Positions 23,183 to 32,349 of a stretch of DNA of 64,000 bases are shown one piece after another; positions within the stretch are counted from its first letter, which is position 1; every line of letters starts with the position of its first letter. Source of the DNA: Phormidium tenue FACHB-1050 (GTDB taxonomy: Bacteria; Cyanobacteriota; Cyanobacteriia; Pseudanabaenales; Pseudanabaenaceae); assembly GCF_014696925.1 (NCBI RefSeq), contig NZ_JACJQY010000018.1, positions 1 through 64,000 on the forward strand. Direction: 5' to 3'. Under the pieces are notes generated by a model, which saw only the letters and a program-made list of their open reading frames with translations, was not told where the DNA came from and made no database searches. The translations under genes and the position numbers were made by a program.

Positions 23183-26059
23183 ATTCTCTTCCTCTTCAAA
23201 TGCGCCAAGAGCGTCATCGAATTTGTTGATAATGTCGAGGAATTGCGATACAACGCGATCAAAGATTTTTTTGCGCTCTAATAGTTTGGGCTTTTCGTTA
23301 CAGGCGTTTAGAACTGTATCGCGTAACGGTTCTTTGCCAGTAAATTTGTAGTCGGCGATCATTTGGTTGACGGCTTCAGGTTTTAAATTTTCCTTAGAGC
23401 AGAGTTGCTGAATCGCAACCATACGTTCTTGATTCCAGAAGTTCTGAAATACGGTGGCGATCGCATCTTCTGGTTTAATTGTGGGCATTCGCTCATCAAT
23501 GAATTTTTCAATGAGATCGCGTTTGCTGCGTAACTGGACTTCTTGCCCAACGAGTTCGAGAATAGCCTCTTTTCTCTTTTGATAGTCTTCTTCAGTGGTT
23601 TTGGTGTTTTGACGGAGTTCGGCTAGGAGTTTGAGAATATACGAGACGTTGATTTCATCGCGCTGTATGAGTTCTAGTTCAAAATCAACTTCTTCAATGA
23701 GGGATTTATCTTCTTCCTCTTTGCGCGATCGCGTGCGGTCGTGGATGTCGAGATATTTGCTCTTATAGTCGTCAAAGGTCTGTTCGTCCATGTTGAGGGC
23801 AGTAAAATCAAACTCGGTGAAGGATTTACTGACGTTAAGGAGACGGATGAGATTACGAAAGGCTTTGACAAATTTAACTTGGTCGTCTTCGCTGATGAGT
23901 TTATTGACATCGTTGGGGATAGAGGCGATCGCTCTTAATTCCTGCACGCCTTTGTTAAACTCTTCGATGTAATGCTCGTAGGGTTCGATAAAGATCTCTT
24001 CATTGGCGTTAGGATCGGAAAAGAGGGCGACGGCTTGATCTGTGTTGTCTTTGAGGTTACGGAAGCAGACGATATTGCCTTGGGATTTGAGTTCGCCCAA
24101 AATGCGGTTGGTGCGGGAATAGGCTTGAATCAGTCCGTGATACTGGAGATTTTTATCGACATAAAGCGTATTGAGCTTTTTGACATCAAAGCCCGTGAGA
24201 AACATATTTACGACTAACAAAATATCGGCGCGATCGCTATCTTGAGCGTTTTCCCGATCGCGGTCTTTCATCCGTTTAGAGATGTCTTTGTAGTAAGTGT
24301 AGAAGGCTTTGCTGTCTCTGGCGGAATGTTGAGTTTGATAAAGGGCGTTGTAATCGGTGATAAATTCGGTGAGTTTGTCGCGACTGTGGGAATTGACTTT
24401 TAAATCAGTTTTTAAATCGAAATCTGGTTCACCAATCAAGCCGTTTGCGTCGTCGTCCTCTTCGTTAATACTGGGGGTGAAGATCGTCACGATTCGCAAG
24501 TCATGTAAACCCTGTTTTTGTTTGTTTTTAAAGGCTTCGTAATAGGTCAGTAGGCTATCAATATTACTGACGCAAAGGATCGCAGAGAATTTTTTACTGT
24601 GGGTTTTGCGGTTATGGTTGGCGATGATCCAATCAACGATTAGGGAAATGCGATCAGGGTTTTCAAAAAATTCTCGATCGAGTTTGGGTTCAGTGATGAG
24701 GCTGCCGTCTTTGCGTTTGATTTTCCCCCAATATTCAACGGAGAATTTAAGCACGTTTTCATCGGCGATCGCATTAGTGATCACATACCTATGCAAGCAT
24801 TCGGTAAATAAGGTGGCTGTGCATAGTTTTACACCGTCTTTAATATAGACATTCTTCTCAGCGAAGATGGGTGTACCAGTGAAGCCGAACATTTGGGCGT
24901 TGGGGAAGAATTTGACAATATTTTTGTGGGTTTCGCCAAATTGGGAGCGATGGCATTCATCGAAAATGAAGACGATACGCTGATCTCGTAGTAGTGACAT
25001 GACGGATTCATGGCGCGGGTTACGGATGGCATTATTGAGCTTTTGGATGGTGGTGACAATCAGAGTGCTGTCGCCTGTCATCTGATTGACGAGTTCTTTG
25101 GTGTTGTCGGTGGTATCTACGCAATCGGGGCTGAAGTGGTTGAATTCTTTACTGGTTTGGTAATCGAGGTCAGCGCGATCGACCACAAATAAGACTTTGT
25201 GAACTTTTGGGAGTGCGGTGAGGATTTGGGCTGCCTTGAAGCTGGTGAGGGTTTTGCCTGAGCCTGTGGTGTGCCAGATGTAGCCGTTTTTGTCGGTATT
25301 TTTGACGCGCTCAATGATCGCTTCGACGGCGTAATATTGGTAGGGACGCAGCACCATCAGCACTTTGTCGGATTGGTGCAGGACGATGTATTTGCAGATC
25401 ATTTTGGAGAGGTGGCATTTCTCCAGAAAGGCGGTGGCGAAGTCGTCGAGTTGGGTGATGAGGTTGTTTTCTACATCTGCCCAGTAGAAGGTTTGTTTGT
25501 ATTCTTGTTTGCGGTTGTTGGCGTAGTAGCGAGTATTTACGCCGTTGGAGATGACGAAAATTTGCACATATTGAAATAGTCCAAAGTCTGCGCCGTATGA
25601 GTGGCGTTGGTAGCGGTTGATTTGGTTGAAGGCTTCTTTGAGATCGAGTCCTCGGCGTTTGAGTTCGATTTGGACGAGGGGAAGCCCGTTGATTAATAAA
25701 GTTACGTCGTAGCGATTTTTGTAGTTGCCTTGTTGGGCGACTTGGTTGGTGACTTGGTATTGATTTTGACACCAATGTTCGATATTTAAAAATTCTAAAT
25801 AAGTGGCTGTGCCGTCATCGCGGATCAGTTCCATTTTGTCGCGGAGTCGTTCGGCGCGATCAAAGATGTTGCCTTTGTCGAGGTGGTTGAGGACTCGCTT
25901 AAATTCTTCGGGACTGAGTTGGGTTTTATTATGTTTTTCGAGTTGGGTTTTGAGGTTATTTCGCAAATCTTCGGCGTTGCGGATGGTGACGGGTTCGTAG
26001 CCGAGTCCCGTTAGGCGTTCAATGAGGTTTTGTTCTAGTTCTTGTTCTGATTGGGTCAT
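23165..26059 (-). CDS. hsdR: type I restriction enzyme, R subunit
   Basis: 964 residues, the usual HsdR range. The N-terminal PD-(D/E)xK nuclease has R-Y-D118 and IELKRR (E132, K134). SF2 translocase motifs follow: Walker A HTTGSGKT (263-270), DECH (367-370), FGFTGTPIF and the motif VI segment GLIQAYSRTNRILG. The acidic C-terminal helical part would contact the methylase. It cuts DNA away from the recognition site after ATP-driven translocation, in complex with HsdM and HsdS encoded upstream on the same strand. The C-terminus (NNSDRL) is encoded inside the left direct repeat, so the original end may have been changed. Confidence 0.95.
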   Translation of the reverse strand: MTQSEQELEQNLIERLTGLGYEPVTIRNAEDLRNNLKTQLEKHNKTQLSPEEFKRVLNHLDKGNIFDRAERLRDKMELIRDDGTATYLEFLNIEHWCQNQYQVTNQVAQQGNYKNRYDVTLLINGLPLVQIELKRRGLDLKEAFNQINRYQRHSYGADFGLFQYVQIFVISNGVNTRYYANNRKQEYKQTFYWADVENNLITQLDDFATAFLEKCHLSKMICKYIVLHQSDKVLMVLRPYQYYAVEAIIERVKNTDKNGYIWHTTGSGKTLTSFKAAQILTALPKVHKVLFVVDRADLDYQTSKEFNHFSPDCVDTTDNTKELVNQMTGDSTLIVTTIQKLNNAIRNPRHESVMSLLRDQRIVFIFDECHRSQFGETHKNIVKFFPNAQMFGFTGTPIFAEKNVYIKDGVKLCTATLFTECLHRYVITNAIADENVLKFSVEYWGKIKRKDGSLITEPKLDREFFENPDRISLIVDWIIANHNRKTHSKKFSAILCVSNIDSLLTYYEAFKNKQKQGLHDLRIVTIFTPSINEEDDDANGLIGEPDFDLKTDLKVNSHSRDKLTEFITDYNALYQTQHSARDSKAFYTYYKDISKRMKDRDRENAQDSDRADILLVVNMFLTGFDVKKLNTLYVDKNLQYHGLIQAYSRTNRILGELKSQGNIVCFRNLKDNTDQAVALFSDPNANEEIFIEPYEHYIEEFNKGVQELRAIASIPNDVNKLISEDDQVKFVKAFRNLIRLLNVSKSFTEFDFTALNMDEQTFDDYKSKYLDIHDRTRSRKEEEDKSLIEEVDFELELIQRDEINVSYILKLLAELRQNTKTTEEDYQKRKEAILELVGQEVQLRSKRDLIEKFIDERMPTIKPEDAIATVFQNFWNQERMVAIQQLCSKENLKPEAVNQMIADYKFTGKEPLRDTVLNACNEKPKLLERKKIFDRVVSQFLDIINKFDDALGAFEEEENNSDRL

Positions 26060-26195
26060 GGTTTTAGGTAATGGGTAATGCTTTCAGGTAATGGGTAATG
26101 GGTAATGCTTTTATTCCCTATTCCCTATTCCCTATTCGTTTTTCAGGTAATGGGTAATGCTTTTATCCTATTCCCTATTCCCTATTACTTCGGTA
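26060..26195. repeat. heptamer tandem repeats (GGGTAAT / TATTCCC)
   Basis: Runs such as GGTAATGGGTAATGGGTAAT and ATTCCCTATTCCCTATTCCC alternate in both orientations between hsdR and the Uma2 gene. The last residues of Uma2 (VIGNRE) are encoded in them. Confidence 0.8.
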
Positions 26196-26758
26196 AGGTC
26201 GAGGTTGCGATAGATTTGTTCAATGGGAAAGCTTAGATTGATGCTTTTAAGTTCGATGGTGTCGCCTTCTTGGTAGTTGATAATTAACCAATCTCCTGCT
26301 TCGTTTTTGTGATACAAATCCATTTCAATGCTAGTAGAACTCACTAATAAATAATCTTGTAAGTTTGGATTTTTGCGGTACAGTCTAAATTTGCCGCTTC
26401 TGTCGTATGTCTCAGTGCTAGGAGATAGAACTTCAACGATGAGGCAGGGATAGGTGAAATGATTTGGGGTGTTTTTGTCGCGATCGTCGCAGGTGACGCT
26501 GGCATCGGGGTAGGTATAGTTTTTGGTTGCAACAATATTAATCTTGATGTCAGAATTGCCTGCTATGCAACTGCTATTTTCTAAGTGACTATCAAACATG
26601 GCAGTAAGTCTGATGGCAAGGCGACCATGATTAACGCTACCGCCGCTCATGGCGTAAACTTGACCGTTAATCAGTTCGTGCTTTTCTAGTTGCTTTTCTT
26701 CCCAAGCAAAGTATTCTTCTGGGGTCATTTGCGGGGAGTTTTCTTGGGCTGCAATCAT
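26168..26758 (-). CDS. Uma2 family nuclease-like protein
   Basis: 196 residues. Uma2 pattern: MTPEEYFAWEEKQLEKHELI, then HGRLAIRLTAMFD, the PD-(D/E)xK core YPDASVTCDDRD ... CLIVEVLSPSTETYDRSGKF (P-D and E-V), and YLLVSSTSIEMDLYHKN. Uma2 proteins are very numerous in cyanobacteria; their nuclease fold is clear but their biological role is not. The last residues VIGNRE read through heptamer repeats, so the C-terminus was probably altered by repeat insertion. Confidence 0.85.
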   Translation of the reverse strand: MIAAQENSPQMTPEEYFAWEEKQLEKHELINGQVYAMSGGSVNHGRLAIRLTAMFDSHLENSSCIAGNSDIKINIVATKNYTYPDASVTCDDRDKNTPNHFTYPCLIVEVLSPSTETYDRSGKFRLYRKNPNLQDYLLVSSTSIEMDLYHKNEAGDWLIINYQEGDTIELKSINLSFPIEQIYRNLDLTEVIGNRE

Positions 26759-26867
26759 GGAAAATCACTCGTTGGCTGATTTTGCTACTATTTTAACGGT
26801 TTACACAAACATTTTTGCAGCAAACCTTTGCTAGACTAAAGAATAATAGGCTTGGGAGAGGTGTTTT

Positions 26868-27095
26868 ATGGTGCAAGCGCAGTTTAATTTGGATGAGTCG
26901 TTGTGGACGTTTGTGCAGCAATCTTGGCAGTATGGTTTTCAGAATCAGGATGAATTGATTCGGGTGGCGCTGGGGAAATTGCAACAGGAATTATATTCGT
27001 TGGAGATGTCGGCGGATCTATATGCAGAGGTTTATGCTGAGGATGCGGATTTGCAAGCTTTGACGGATAGCGCGATCGCTGGCTGGCCAGAATGA
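26868..27095 (+). CDS. antitoxin of a MazF-type pair
   Basis: 75 residues, acidic C-terminus. N-terminal NLDESLWTFVQQSWQYGFQN then QDELIRVALGKLQQEL resembles a ribbon-helix-helix or similar antitoxin fold, followed by an unstructured acidic tail (AEVYAEDADLQALTDS) that would cover the toxin. Its stop overlaps the toxin start by four bases (ATGA), the usual toxin-antitoxin arrangement. The pair runs opposite to the RM genes around it. Confidence 0.8.
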   Translation: MVQAQFNLDESLWTFVQQSWQYGFQNQDELIRVALGKLQQELYSLEMSADLYAEVYAEDADLQALTDSAIAGWPE

Positions 27096-27448
27096 ATAGT
27101 TTGCGGCGCGGACAGATTATTGATATTGATTTGGAACCGACTAGAGGTTCTGAAACTGGGAAGGTTCGACCTTGTATTATTGTGACAAATGATGTTTACA
27201 ATGCGCGTGTGCCTGTGATTCAGGTTGTGCCGATTACTGAATGGAATGAGAAAAAGACGCGTATATCGACGAATATTGATTTAGAGCCATCGGCAATGAA
27301 TGGATTAACGAAACGATCAATTGCGGATTGTTTACAGACTCGTCCGATCGACCATCGGCAAAGGTTAGTGAGGGTAAGGGGGCAGTTGAGTGGGGAAGAT
27401 TTGGCTAGGGTTGATGGGGCAATTAAGCAAGTATTTGGCTTTGGTTAA
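27092..27448 (+). CDS. MazF/PemK family toxin (mRNA interferase)
   Basis: 118 residues, normal MazF length. Hallmarks: LRRGQIIDIDLEPTRGSETG, KVRPCIIVTNDVYNA, VIQVVPIT and the closing KRSIADCLQTRPIDHRQRLV. The conserved arginine of RPCIIV and the ST-containing strand are present, so it should be an active endoribonuclease cleaving mRNA. Held in check by the overlapping upstream antitoxin. It may stabilise the RM island against loss (inference from context). Confidence 0.92.
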   Translation: MNSLRRGQIIDIDLEPTRGSETGKVRPCIIVTNDVYNARVPVIQVVPITEWNEKKTRISTNIDLEPSAMNGLTKRSIADCLQTRPIDHRQRLVRVRGQLSGEDLARVDGAIKQVFGFG

Positions 27449-27473
27449 CTATAAGCAGCAACGACTACAGGCA

Positions 27474-28730
27474 CTATACAAACATTTTTTGCAACAAGCC
27501 TTTTTTGAATTGTTCGGTTAATTCGATTTGTTTGGCGATCGCTTCAATCTTTTGATCAATCGCCGTCAAAAAACCAGCTATTTTTTCTTGTTCTTGTTTA
27601 CAGGGAATAAGAGCCTGAACAGACGCAATGTCTTCTTGCCCTATTGTCGTCATAGTTCCAGTTTTACCACGGGCAACTAATTGTTGTCGAACTTTAGCGG
27701 ATTTTAATGCTAATCCTAAGAATTGGGGTAGATAGAATTCGTGATTAAATCGAAATCTAATTAAATGTCCATCATAAGTAATATCTTGATCTTGACTCAA
27801 TAAAATATTAGAGTGAGCAATTCCTTCCTTCACGAGAGATGATCGAGTAAAAAATATATCTCCATATTCAGCCTGATTTTTTCTGAATTCTTCCTCTTCT
27901 AGATTTAACATAGTCAACGAATCAACATTAATAGAACGGCTAGTATATATATCTTTTACATTAATTAATCTATATCCCCAACCTACTTTACTAGGATCAT
28001 TAAAAACGCCATTGGAAAAGCCATTTATAGCCATATCACCTAGCTTTTTCTTTTCCCAATTATGGAAGGGCTGCCCGTCGTCGCACCTAAATCGAATTTG
28101 TTGAGAAAAGATTTTCTGCATTACGCCCCTTTTATAGGTTTGCAGGAGTTCGTGCTTGCGGCGCAGTTGGGTGAGGCGGGTATCTACTGCCCCCAAAAAA
28201 CTCGCTATCTTTTCCTGTTCAGCGATAAGTGGTTTGAAAACAATTAGTGCTTTTAATTGAGAAGTATCTAATTTGCCAGCTCCAATACCTGTCCCAGAAA
28301 CTAGAGATTTTAGAAGGTTTTCGTTTGCTTTTAACCAGTAAAATAGGAAAAATAATTCTCTTTTATCGTGAATTTCTAAAGCTTTAACATCTTGATTAAA
28401 CGCCAAATCTCTACCTGTTATTCCCATAGGAATACGATTATAAAGAATACTTCCACGTACAAGTATTAAAATTGAATCTTTAGTAGCTAGTCTTGAACCA
28501 TTTTTTAAGCCAAGTTCTGTTATTTTTTGTTCAGAATCAGAAAGTATATTGAAATACATTGATGATGCACTGATCCAAGAAATATCACCACCCCAATAGT
28601 CTGGATTGTCTTTAGATGGTGTCCCGCCAGAACTCCAATCAGCTAATTCTTCCAAAGTCTTCGGCTGCCAACTTTTTTTAAACTCAGGAAATCTCAACAC
28701 AGGCACATTTTTCTTCAACCAATTACCCAT
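27474..28730 (-). CDS. hsdS: type I restriction enzyme, specificity subunit
   Basis: 418 residues with two target-recognition domains (about 10-165 and 215-375), each ending in the conserved central/terminal helix: PLIAEQEKIASFLGAVDTRL, LRRKHELLQTYKRGVMQKIF and CKQEQEKIAGFLTAIDQKIE. The half-repeat arrangement is typical for recognising a bipartite DNA site. It would combine with two HsdM and, for cleavage, HsdR. The start ATGGGTAATTGG lies in a heptamer repeat, so MGNW may be an added N-terminus. Confidence 0.93.
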   Translation of the reverse strand: MGNWLKKNVPVLRFPEFKKSWQPKTLEELADWSSGGTPSKDNPDYWGGDISWISASSMYFNILSDSEQKITELGLKNGSRLATKDSILILVRGSILYNRIPMGITGRDLAFNQDVKALEIHDKRELFFLFYWLKANENLLKSLVSGTGIGAGKLDTSQLKALIVFKPLIAEQEKIASFLGAVDTRLTQLRRKHELLQTYKRGVMQKIFSQQIRFRCDDGQPFHNWEKKKLGDMAINGFSNGVFNDPSKVGWGYRLINVKDIYTSRSINVDSLTMLNLEEEEFRKNQAEYGDIFFTRSSLVKEGIAHSNILLSQDQDITYDGHLIRFRFNHEFYLPQFLGLALKSAKVRQQLVARGKTGTMTTIGQEDIASVQALIPCKQEQEKIAGFLTAIDQKIEAIAKQIELTEQFKKGLLQKMFV

Positions 28731-28772
28731 TACCTATTCCCCACTTTTAAAAACGGATTGATAATAGTTAAG

Positions 28773-28979
28773 CTAGAATCGTTCATGAATCTCATCCCTT
28801 GACAAATCACGCCAGCCAACTGCTGTTAAAGGTTTTTCAGCAAGACGATCCATCAGTCGAGACGACCTAGGTTTGATAGTTACTTCAATTACATCATTGC
28901 CAACCACACTCATATACTCATCAGGAATAACAATTTTACCTTGCACCACCTTAGCGGTAAATTGGATCATCGTGTTCAT
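28773..28979 (-). CDS. AbrB-like orphan antitoxin
   Basis: 68 residues. IQFTAKVVQGKIVIPDEYMS then NDVIEVTIKPRSS has the strand order of the SpoVT/AbrB-like antitoxin fold (xAKxxxGxIxIPxE). The C-terminal WRDLSRDEIHERF could bind a toxin. No VapC- or RelE-type toxin follows, so it is an orphan or its partner is lost. It lies between hsdS and the ParD-like gene. Confidence 0.72.
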   Translation of the reverse strand: MNTMIQFTAKVVQGKIVIPDEYMSVVGNDVIEVTIKPRSSRLMDRLAEKPLTAVGWRDLSRDEIHERF

Positions 28980-29004
28980 AAATTAAAACTCCTTTCAAAA
29001 TTTC

Positions 29005-29391
29005 TTACTGCTCAATCAAAGTAAAATCTGATTTAGTTTTATCCCACTCACTCCTAACTTGCTGTTGCCAAGCCACAGCATTAACCTTTCTAAAAGCCTC
29101 TACTTTTCCCGCCAATTGATTAATCGGATGAACTGCCATGTTAGATTGAGACTTCATTTGTGACCCACCCGAAACAAAACTTTCCCCATCAACAGACGGC
29201 ACTTGCTCCGATATAGTGATCGCAGCTTGAATCTTTTCCCTAACAGAAAGACTCCACTCACTTTCTGCTTGTTCATATTCATCAAATAAAAGCAGCGCAA
29301 TTTCAATAACTTCCTGCATAGATCGATATTTACCAGTTGAAATTTTAGACTGCACAAGGTTTTCTTGATCGGGCGTTAAAGTTATGTTCAT
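29005..29391 (-). CDS. ParD-like antitoxin with an extended tail
   Basis: 128 residues from the ATG at 29391 (MNITLTPDQENLVQSKISTG). The first 60 residues match ParD/CopG antitoxins: LVQSKISTGKYRSMQEVIEI then ALLLFDEYEQ. The last 45 (MAVHPINQLAGKVEAFRKVN) are not typical of ParD. The ORF-track start at 29490 adds MGNIIKAFPIPCY, encoded in heptamer repeats, and is unlikely. No ParE toxin is next to it. Possibly an orphan regulator in the RM operon. Confidence 0.7.
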   Translation of the reverse strand: MNITLTPDQENLVQSKISTGKYRSMQEVIEIALLLFDEYEQAESEWSLSVREKIQAAITISEQVPSVDGESFVSGGSQMKSQSNMAVHPINQLAGKVEAFRKVNAVAWQQQVRSEWDKTKSDFTLIEQ

Positions 29392-29441
29392 CGTTGTGAT
29401 CATCCTAAGTTGATTTGCAAAGTTACTATAAGCGTTGATTT

Positions 29442-29510
29442 TAGGTAATGAGTAACAGGGAATAGGGAATGCCTTTATTATATTACCCATTACCTATTCC
29501 CCCATCACCC
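29442..29510. repeat. heptamer repeats between antitoxin and fic genes
   Basis: GGTAATGAGTAACAGGGAAT and CCCATTACCTATTCCCCCAT, same motif family as 26060-26195. They encode the last residues of the Fic protein. Confidence 0.7.
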
Positions 29511-30319
29511 AAAAAACCAATAATCTCCCCATAAAAACTCTCTCCCTTCCCCCTACTACTACCAGCAGTCACCAACAACCTTAAAACCTCCACAAGAGAA
29601 CTAATCGCCGCATCAAAAACTAAATCATAAAGCTGGCTTAAATCATCTTGGTTTTGCTGCCCATACGCCAAAGCATTAATATAATCATTGCGGATTTGGT
29701 TATCAATCACCACAATCGGATAGCCCGCCCGAATTAACAGCAAATTCATTAATAATCTAGCCGTTCGACCATTCCCATCGCGAAAAGGATGAATAGAGAC
29801 AAACCGATAATGCGCGATCGCCGCATATTCAAGCGGATGGAGACTTAAAGCAGCTTCCGAATTTAGCCAGATCATAAAATCTCCCATTAACTGAGATAGT
29901 AAATAATGAGGAGGATAACGATAATTTGTACCAGCCGCCATCACATCCAGAGTGCGATAACGCCCCGCCTCATCAGGGTTGATTTTGCGGAGAATCAAAT
30001 TGTGAATTTGCCTAATTTCCCATTCATTAATTTCCGTATCTCTTTGGGCTAATCCTTCAACATAATCGATCGCATCCTTATGCCCGATCACCTCTAAATG
30101 TTCATCAAGGGTTTTGCCCCCAATCGTAATTCCCTTCGTTAAAACTAATTCTGTTTCACTCTGAGTTAACGTATTACCCTCGATCGCATTCGAGTTATAA
30201 GTAAAGCGCACATCATAGAGCTTTTTGAGTTCAGCGACGATCATCGGTTCCAACGGTCTGAAGCCATCTAACCAAGCCTTTAGCTTATCGATTTGCTCTA
30301 ACTTAAGCCGATAATTCAT
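29483..30319 (-). CDS. Fic family AMP-transferase
   Basis: 278 residues from MNYRLKLEQID at 30319 (AAGGA upstream), the natural start for this subfamily; the longer ORF adds an unrelated 40 residues. The active-site loop HPFRDGNGR (177-185) is complete, so AMP transfer to a target protein is expected. An N-terminal inhibitory motif SNAIEGN (43-49) would hold the enzyme inactive. It lies between hsdM and hsdS, where accessory genes often sit. The C-terminus GDGGIGNG comes from heptamer repeats. Confidence 0.9.
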   Translation of the reverse strand: MNYRLKLEQIDKLKAWLDGFRPLEPMIVAELKKLYDVRFTYNSNAIEGNTLTQSETELVLTKGITIGGKTLDEHLEVIGHKDAIDYVEGLAQRDTEINEWEIRQIHNLILRKINPDEAGRYRTLDVMAAGTNYRYPPHYLLSQLMGDFMIWLNSEAALSLHPLEYAAIAHYRFVSIHPFRDGNGRTARLLMNLLLIRAGYPIVVIDNQIRNDYINALAYGQQNQDDLSQLYDLVFDAAISSLVEVLRLLVTAGSSRGKGESFYGEIIGFLGDGGIGNG

Positions 30320-30463
30320 AGTCAAATAATCCTTAATTGAACCACTTAATGAAAAATTTGCTTGATGACTCAAACCAATGACCCGCAGCATAAAATCATC
30401 GTACAGATGAGAAGAAGAAACCCACAACTGAGTATTCATATTCCCTATTACCTATTCCCTAAA

Positions 30464-32092
30464 TTATAGCGGCGCATCAATCCCCAACTCCTCACAAAAC
30501 CCGCGAATCACGCGATCATTGTCCGCCATCTCCCGATCCATTGATCGCAACTCCAAGGCGATCGCCGCCAAATCAATCTCCTCCTCCTCCTCAAACGTAT
30601 CCACATAACGCGGAATATTCAAATTAAAATCATTTTCTGCAACCTCCGACAACGGCGCACGATAACTATATTTTTCTTCCTGTAAACGTTCTCGATAAGT
30701 CGCCACAATCTTATCCACATCATCATCCCGCAAAAAATTCTGATTCTTCGCCTTCTCAAAATAGGCACTCGCATCAACAAACAAAATATCCTGCGGATGC
30801 TCCCGACACTTCTTAAACACCAACACACAAGTGGGAATACTCGTTCCATAAAAAATATTCGCAGGCAACCCAATCACCGCATCCAACCAATTGCGCTCAT
30901 TGATCAAATACTTGCGAATCTCCCCCTCCGCCGCACCCCGAAATAAAACCCCATGCGGCAATACCACCGCCATCGTTCCATTCTCATCCAAATGATGGAG
31001 CATATGCTGCACAAACGCAAAATCCGCCTTAGAACTCGGTGCTAACCGCCCATACTGACTAAAGCGATCGTCCGACTCAAACAGCTTATTCGCACTCCAA
31101 TGTGCCGAAAACGGTGGATTCGCAACGACAGCCTCAAACCGCATACCCTCATGCTGTGGACGCTCCAGCGTATCCTCCTGTCGCAAATCAAAATTTCGAT
31201 AATGCACCCCATGCAAAATCATATTCATTCTGGCAAGGTTATAGGTCGTGCGGTTCATCTCCTGTCCGTAATAATCGCCAACCTCATCCACCTCCCGCGC
31301 CACCCGCAACAGCAACGAACCCGATCCACAAGTCGGATCATATACTGACTTTAGCCGCCGTTTTCCCGTCGTCACAATTTTCGCCAACACCTTAGAAACC
31401 TGTTGTGGCGTATAAAACTCCCCCGCCTTTTTCCCCGCACCACTGGCAAACTGCCCAATCAAATACTCGTAGGCATCGCCCAACACATCACTTTCGCTGT
31501 CATCCAACCGAAAATCAATCTTATTCAAATGCACCAAAATCTTCGCAATTAGCGCATTCTTAGCTTTCGGAGTCCGTCCCAACTTCGTCGAAGTCAGATC
31601 CAAATCCTCAAACAAATGATCGAAATCCTCCTCACTCTCCTTCCCCATCGTCGATCGCTCGATGTTATTCAGCACCTGAGTTAGATCGTCCAGAATAAAC
31701 ACCGAACTCTTTTCAAAATCCTCATCCGTCAGCTTATCAATCTCCTCCGTCTGCTTATTCCCCAGCGATCGTTTCGCCAAAGCCCCAAACAACTCCGACG
31801 GTTTCAGAAAATAACCTAACCCCGCGATCGACTCCTCTTTAATAGCCTCTAAATATTCCTGCCCCTCTGCTGAGGACTCATCAAGCCCCAAAAAATCAAT
31901 CTTATCCTCCGCCAAAATACCATTAGCAAAAAGATACTGACGCTCCGACAGATACTTATAAAAAATAAACCCCAAACAATAATCCCGAAACTCATCGGCA
32001 TTCATCTTGCCCCGCAGTGAGTCGGCAATATTCCAGAGTTGAGTTTCTAATTTTTTCTTTTGTCCGTTTATTCCGTTTTGTCCGTTCGTCAT
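30464..32092 (-). CDS. hsdM: type I DNA methyltransferase, M subunit
   Basis: 542 residues. N-terminal helical domain LETQLWNIADSLRGKMNADE, GFIFYKYLSERQ; methylase with FYTPQQVSKVLAKIV, SAM-binding DPTCGSGS (252-259) and the catalytic NPPF (325-328, N6-adenine). It methylates the site chosen by HsdS. First gene of the RM operon on this strand; the right direct repeat lies 137 bases before its start. Heptamer-like repeats follow its stop codon. Confidence 0.95.
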   Translation of the reverse strand: MTNGQNGINGQKKKLETQLWNIADSLRGKMNADEFRDYCLGFIFYKYLSERQYLFANGILAEDKIDFLGLDESSAEGQEYLEAIKEESIAGLGYFLKPSELFGALAKRSLGNKQTEEIDKLTDEDFEKSSVFILDDLTQVLNNIERSTMGKESEEDFDHLFEDLDLTSTKLGRTPKAKNALIAKILVHLNKIDFRLDDSESDVLGDAYEYLIGQFASGAGKKAGEFYTPQQVSKVLAKIVTTGKRRLKSVYDPTCGSGSLLLRVAREVDEVGDYYGQEMNRTTYNLARMNMILHGVHYRNFDLRQEDTLERPQHEGMRFEAVVANPPFSAHWSANKLFESDDRFSQYGRLAPSSKADFAFVQHMLHHLDENGTMAVVLPHGVLFRGAAEGEIRKYLINERNWLDAVIGLPANIFYGTSIPTCVLVFKKCREHPQDILFVDASAYFEKAKNQNFLRDDDVDKIVATYRERLQEEKYSYRAPLSEVAENDFNLNIPRYVDTFEEEEEIDLAAIALELRSMDREMADNDRVIRGFCEELGIDAPL

Positions 32093-32228
32093 TGATCCTT
32101 TGTACTAGGCGATCGCTAATACAGCCAAAAAATATTGTCAGATTAGAGTATAGCCTCTAACCAGCGCCTAAACCTTGAAATCAGGTCATCAAGGTTTAAG
32201 GTAGTGAAGTGGTCTAACTTGGAAATGC

Positions 32229-32301
32229 GATCGCTATTATTGTAAGTCTTGATTTCTAAGCGATCGCACCAACAATCTATCTTCTAAAGGCGATCGCTAT
32301 T
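32229..32301. repeat. 73-bp direct repeat, right edge of RM island
   Basis: GATCGCTATTATTGTAAGTC ... CTTCTAAAGGCGATCGCTATT, matching 23109-23182 at 72 of 74 positions. A weaker piece (GTCGTGATTTTTAGGCGATC) follows at once. The rest of 32093-32349 has no gene. Confidence 0.85.
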
Positions 32302-32349
32302 CCCATGAGTCGTGATTTTTAGGCGATCGTAAAGGGTTAAAATGCCTGC

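Noticed and set aside
25311-25775. 154-aa ORF inside hsdR
   Set aside because: An R/Q/H-rich frame shadow inside an intact hsdR; no independent features.
30320-30439. Forty-residue N-terminal extension of the Fic protein
   Set aside because: It starts in heptamer-repeat sequence and does not match the family start MNYRLKLEQID, which has its own ribosome site.
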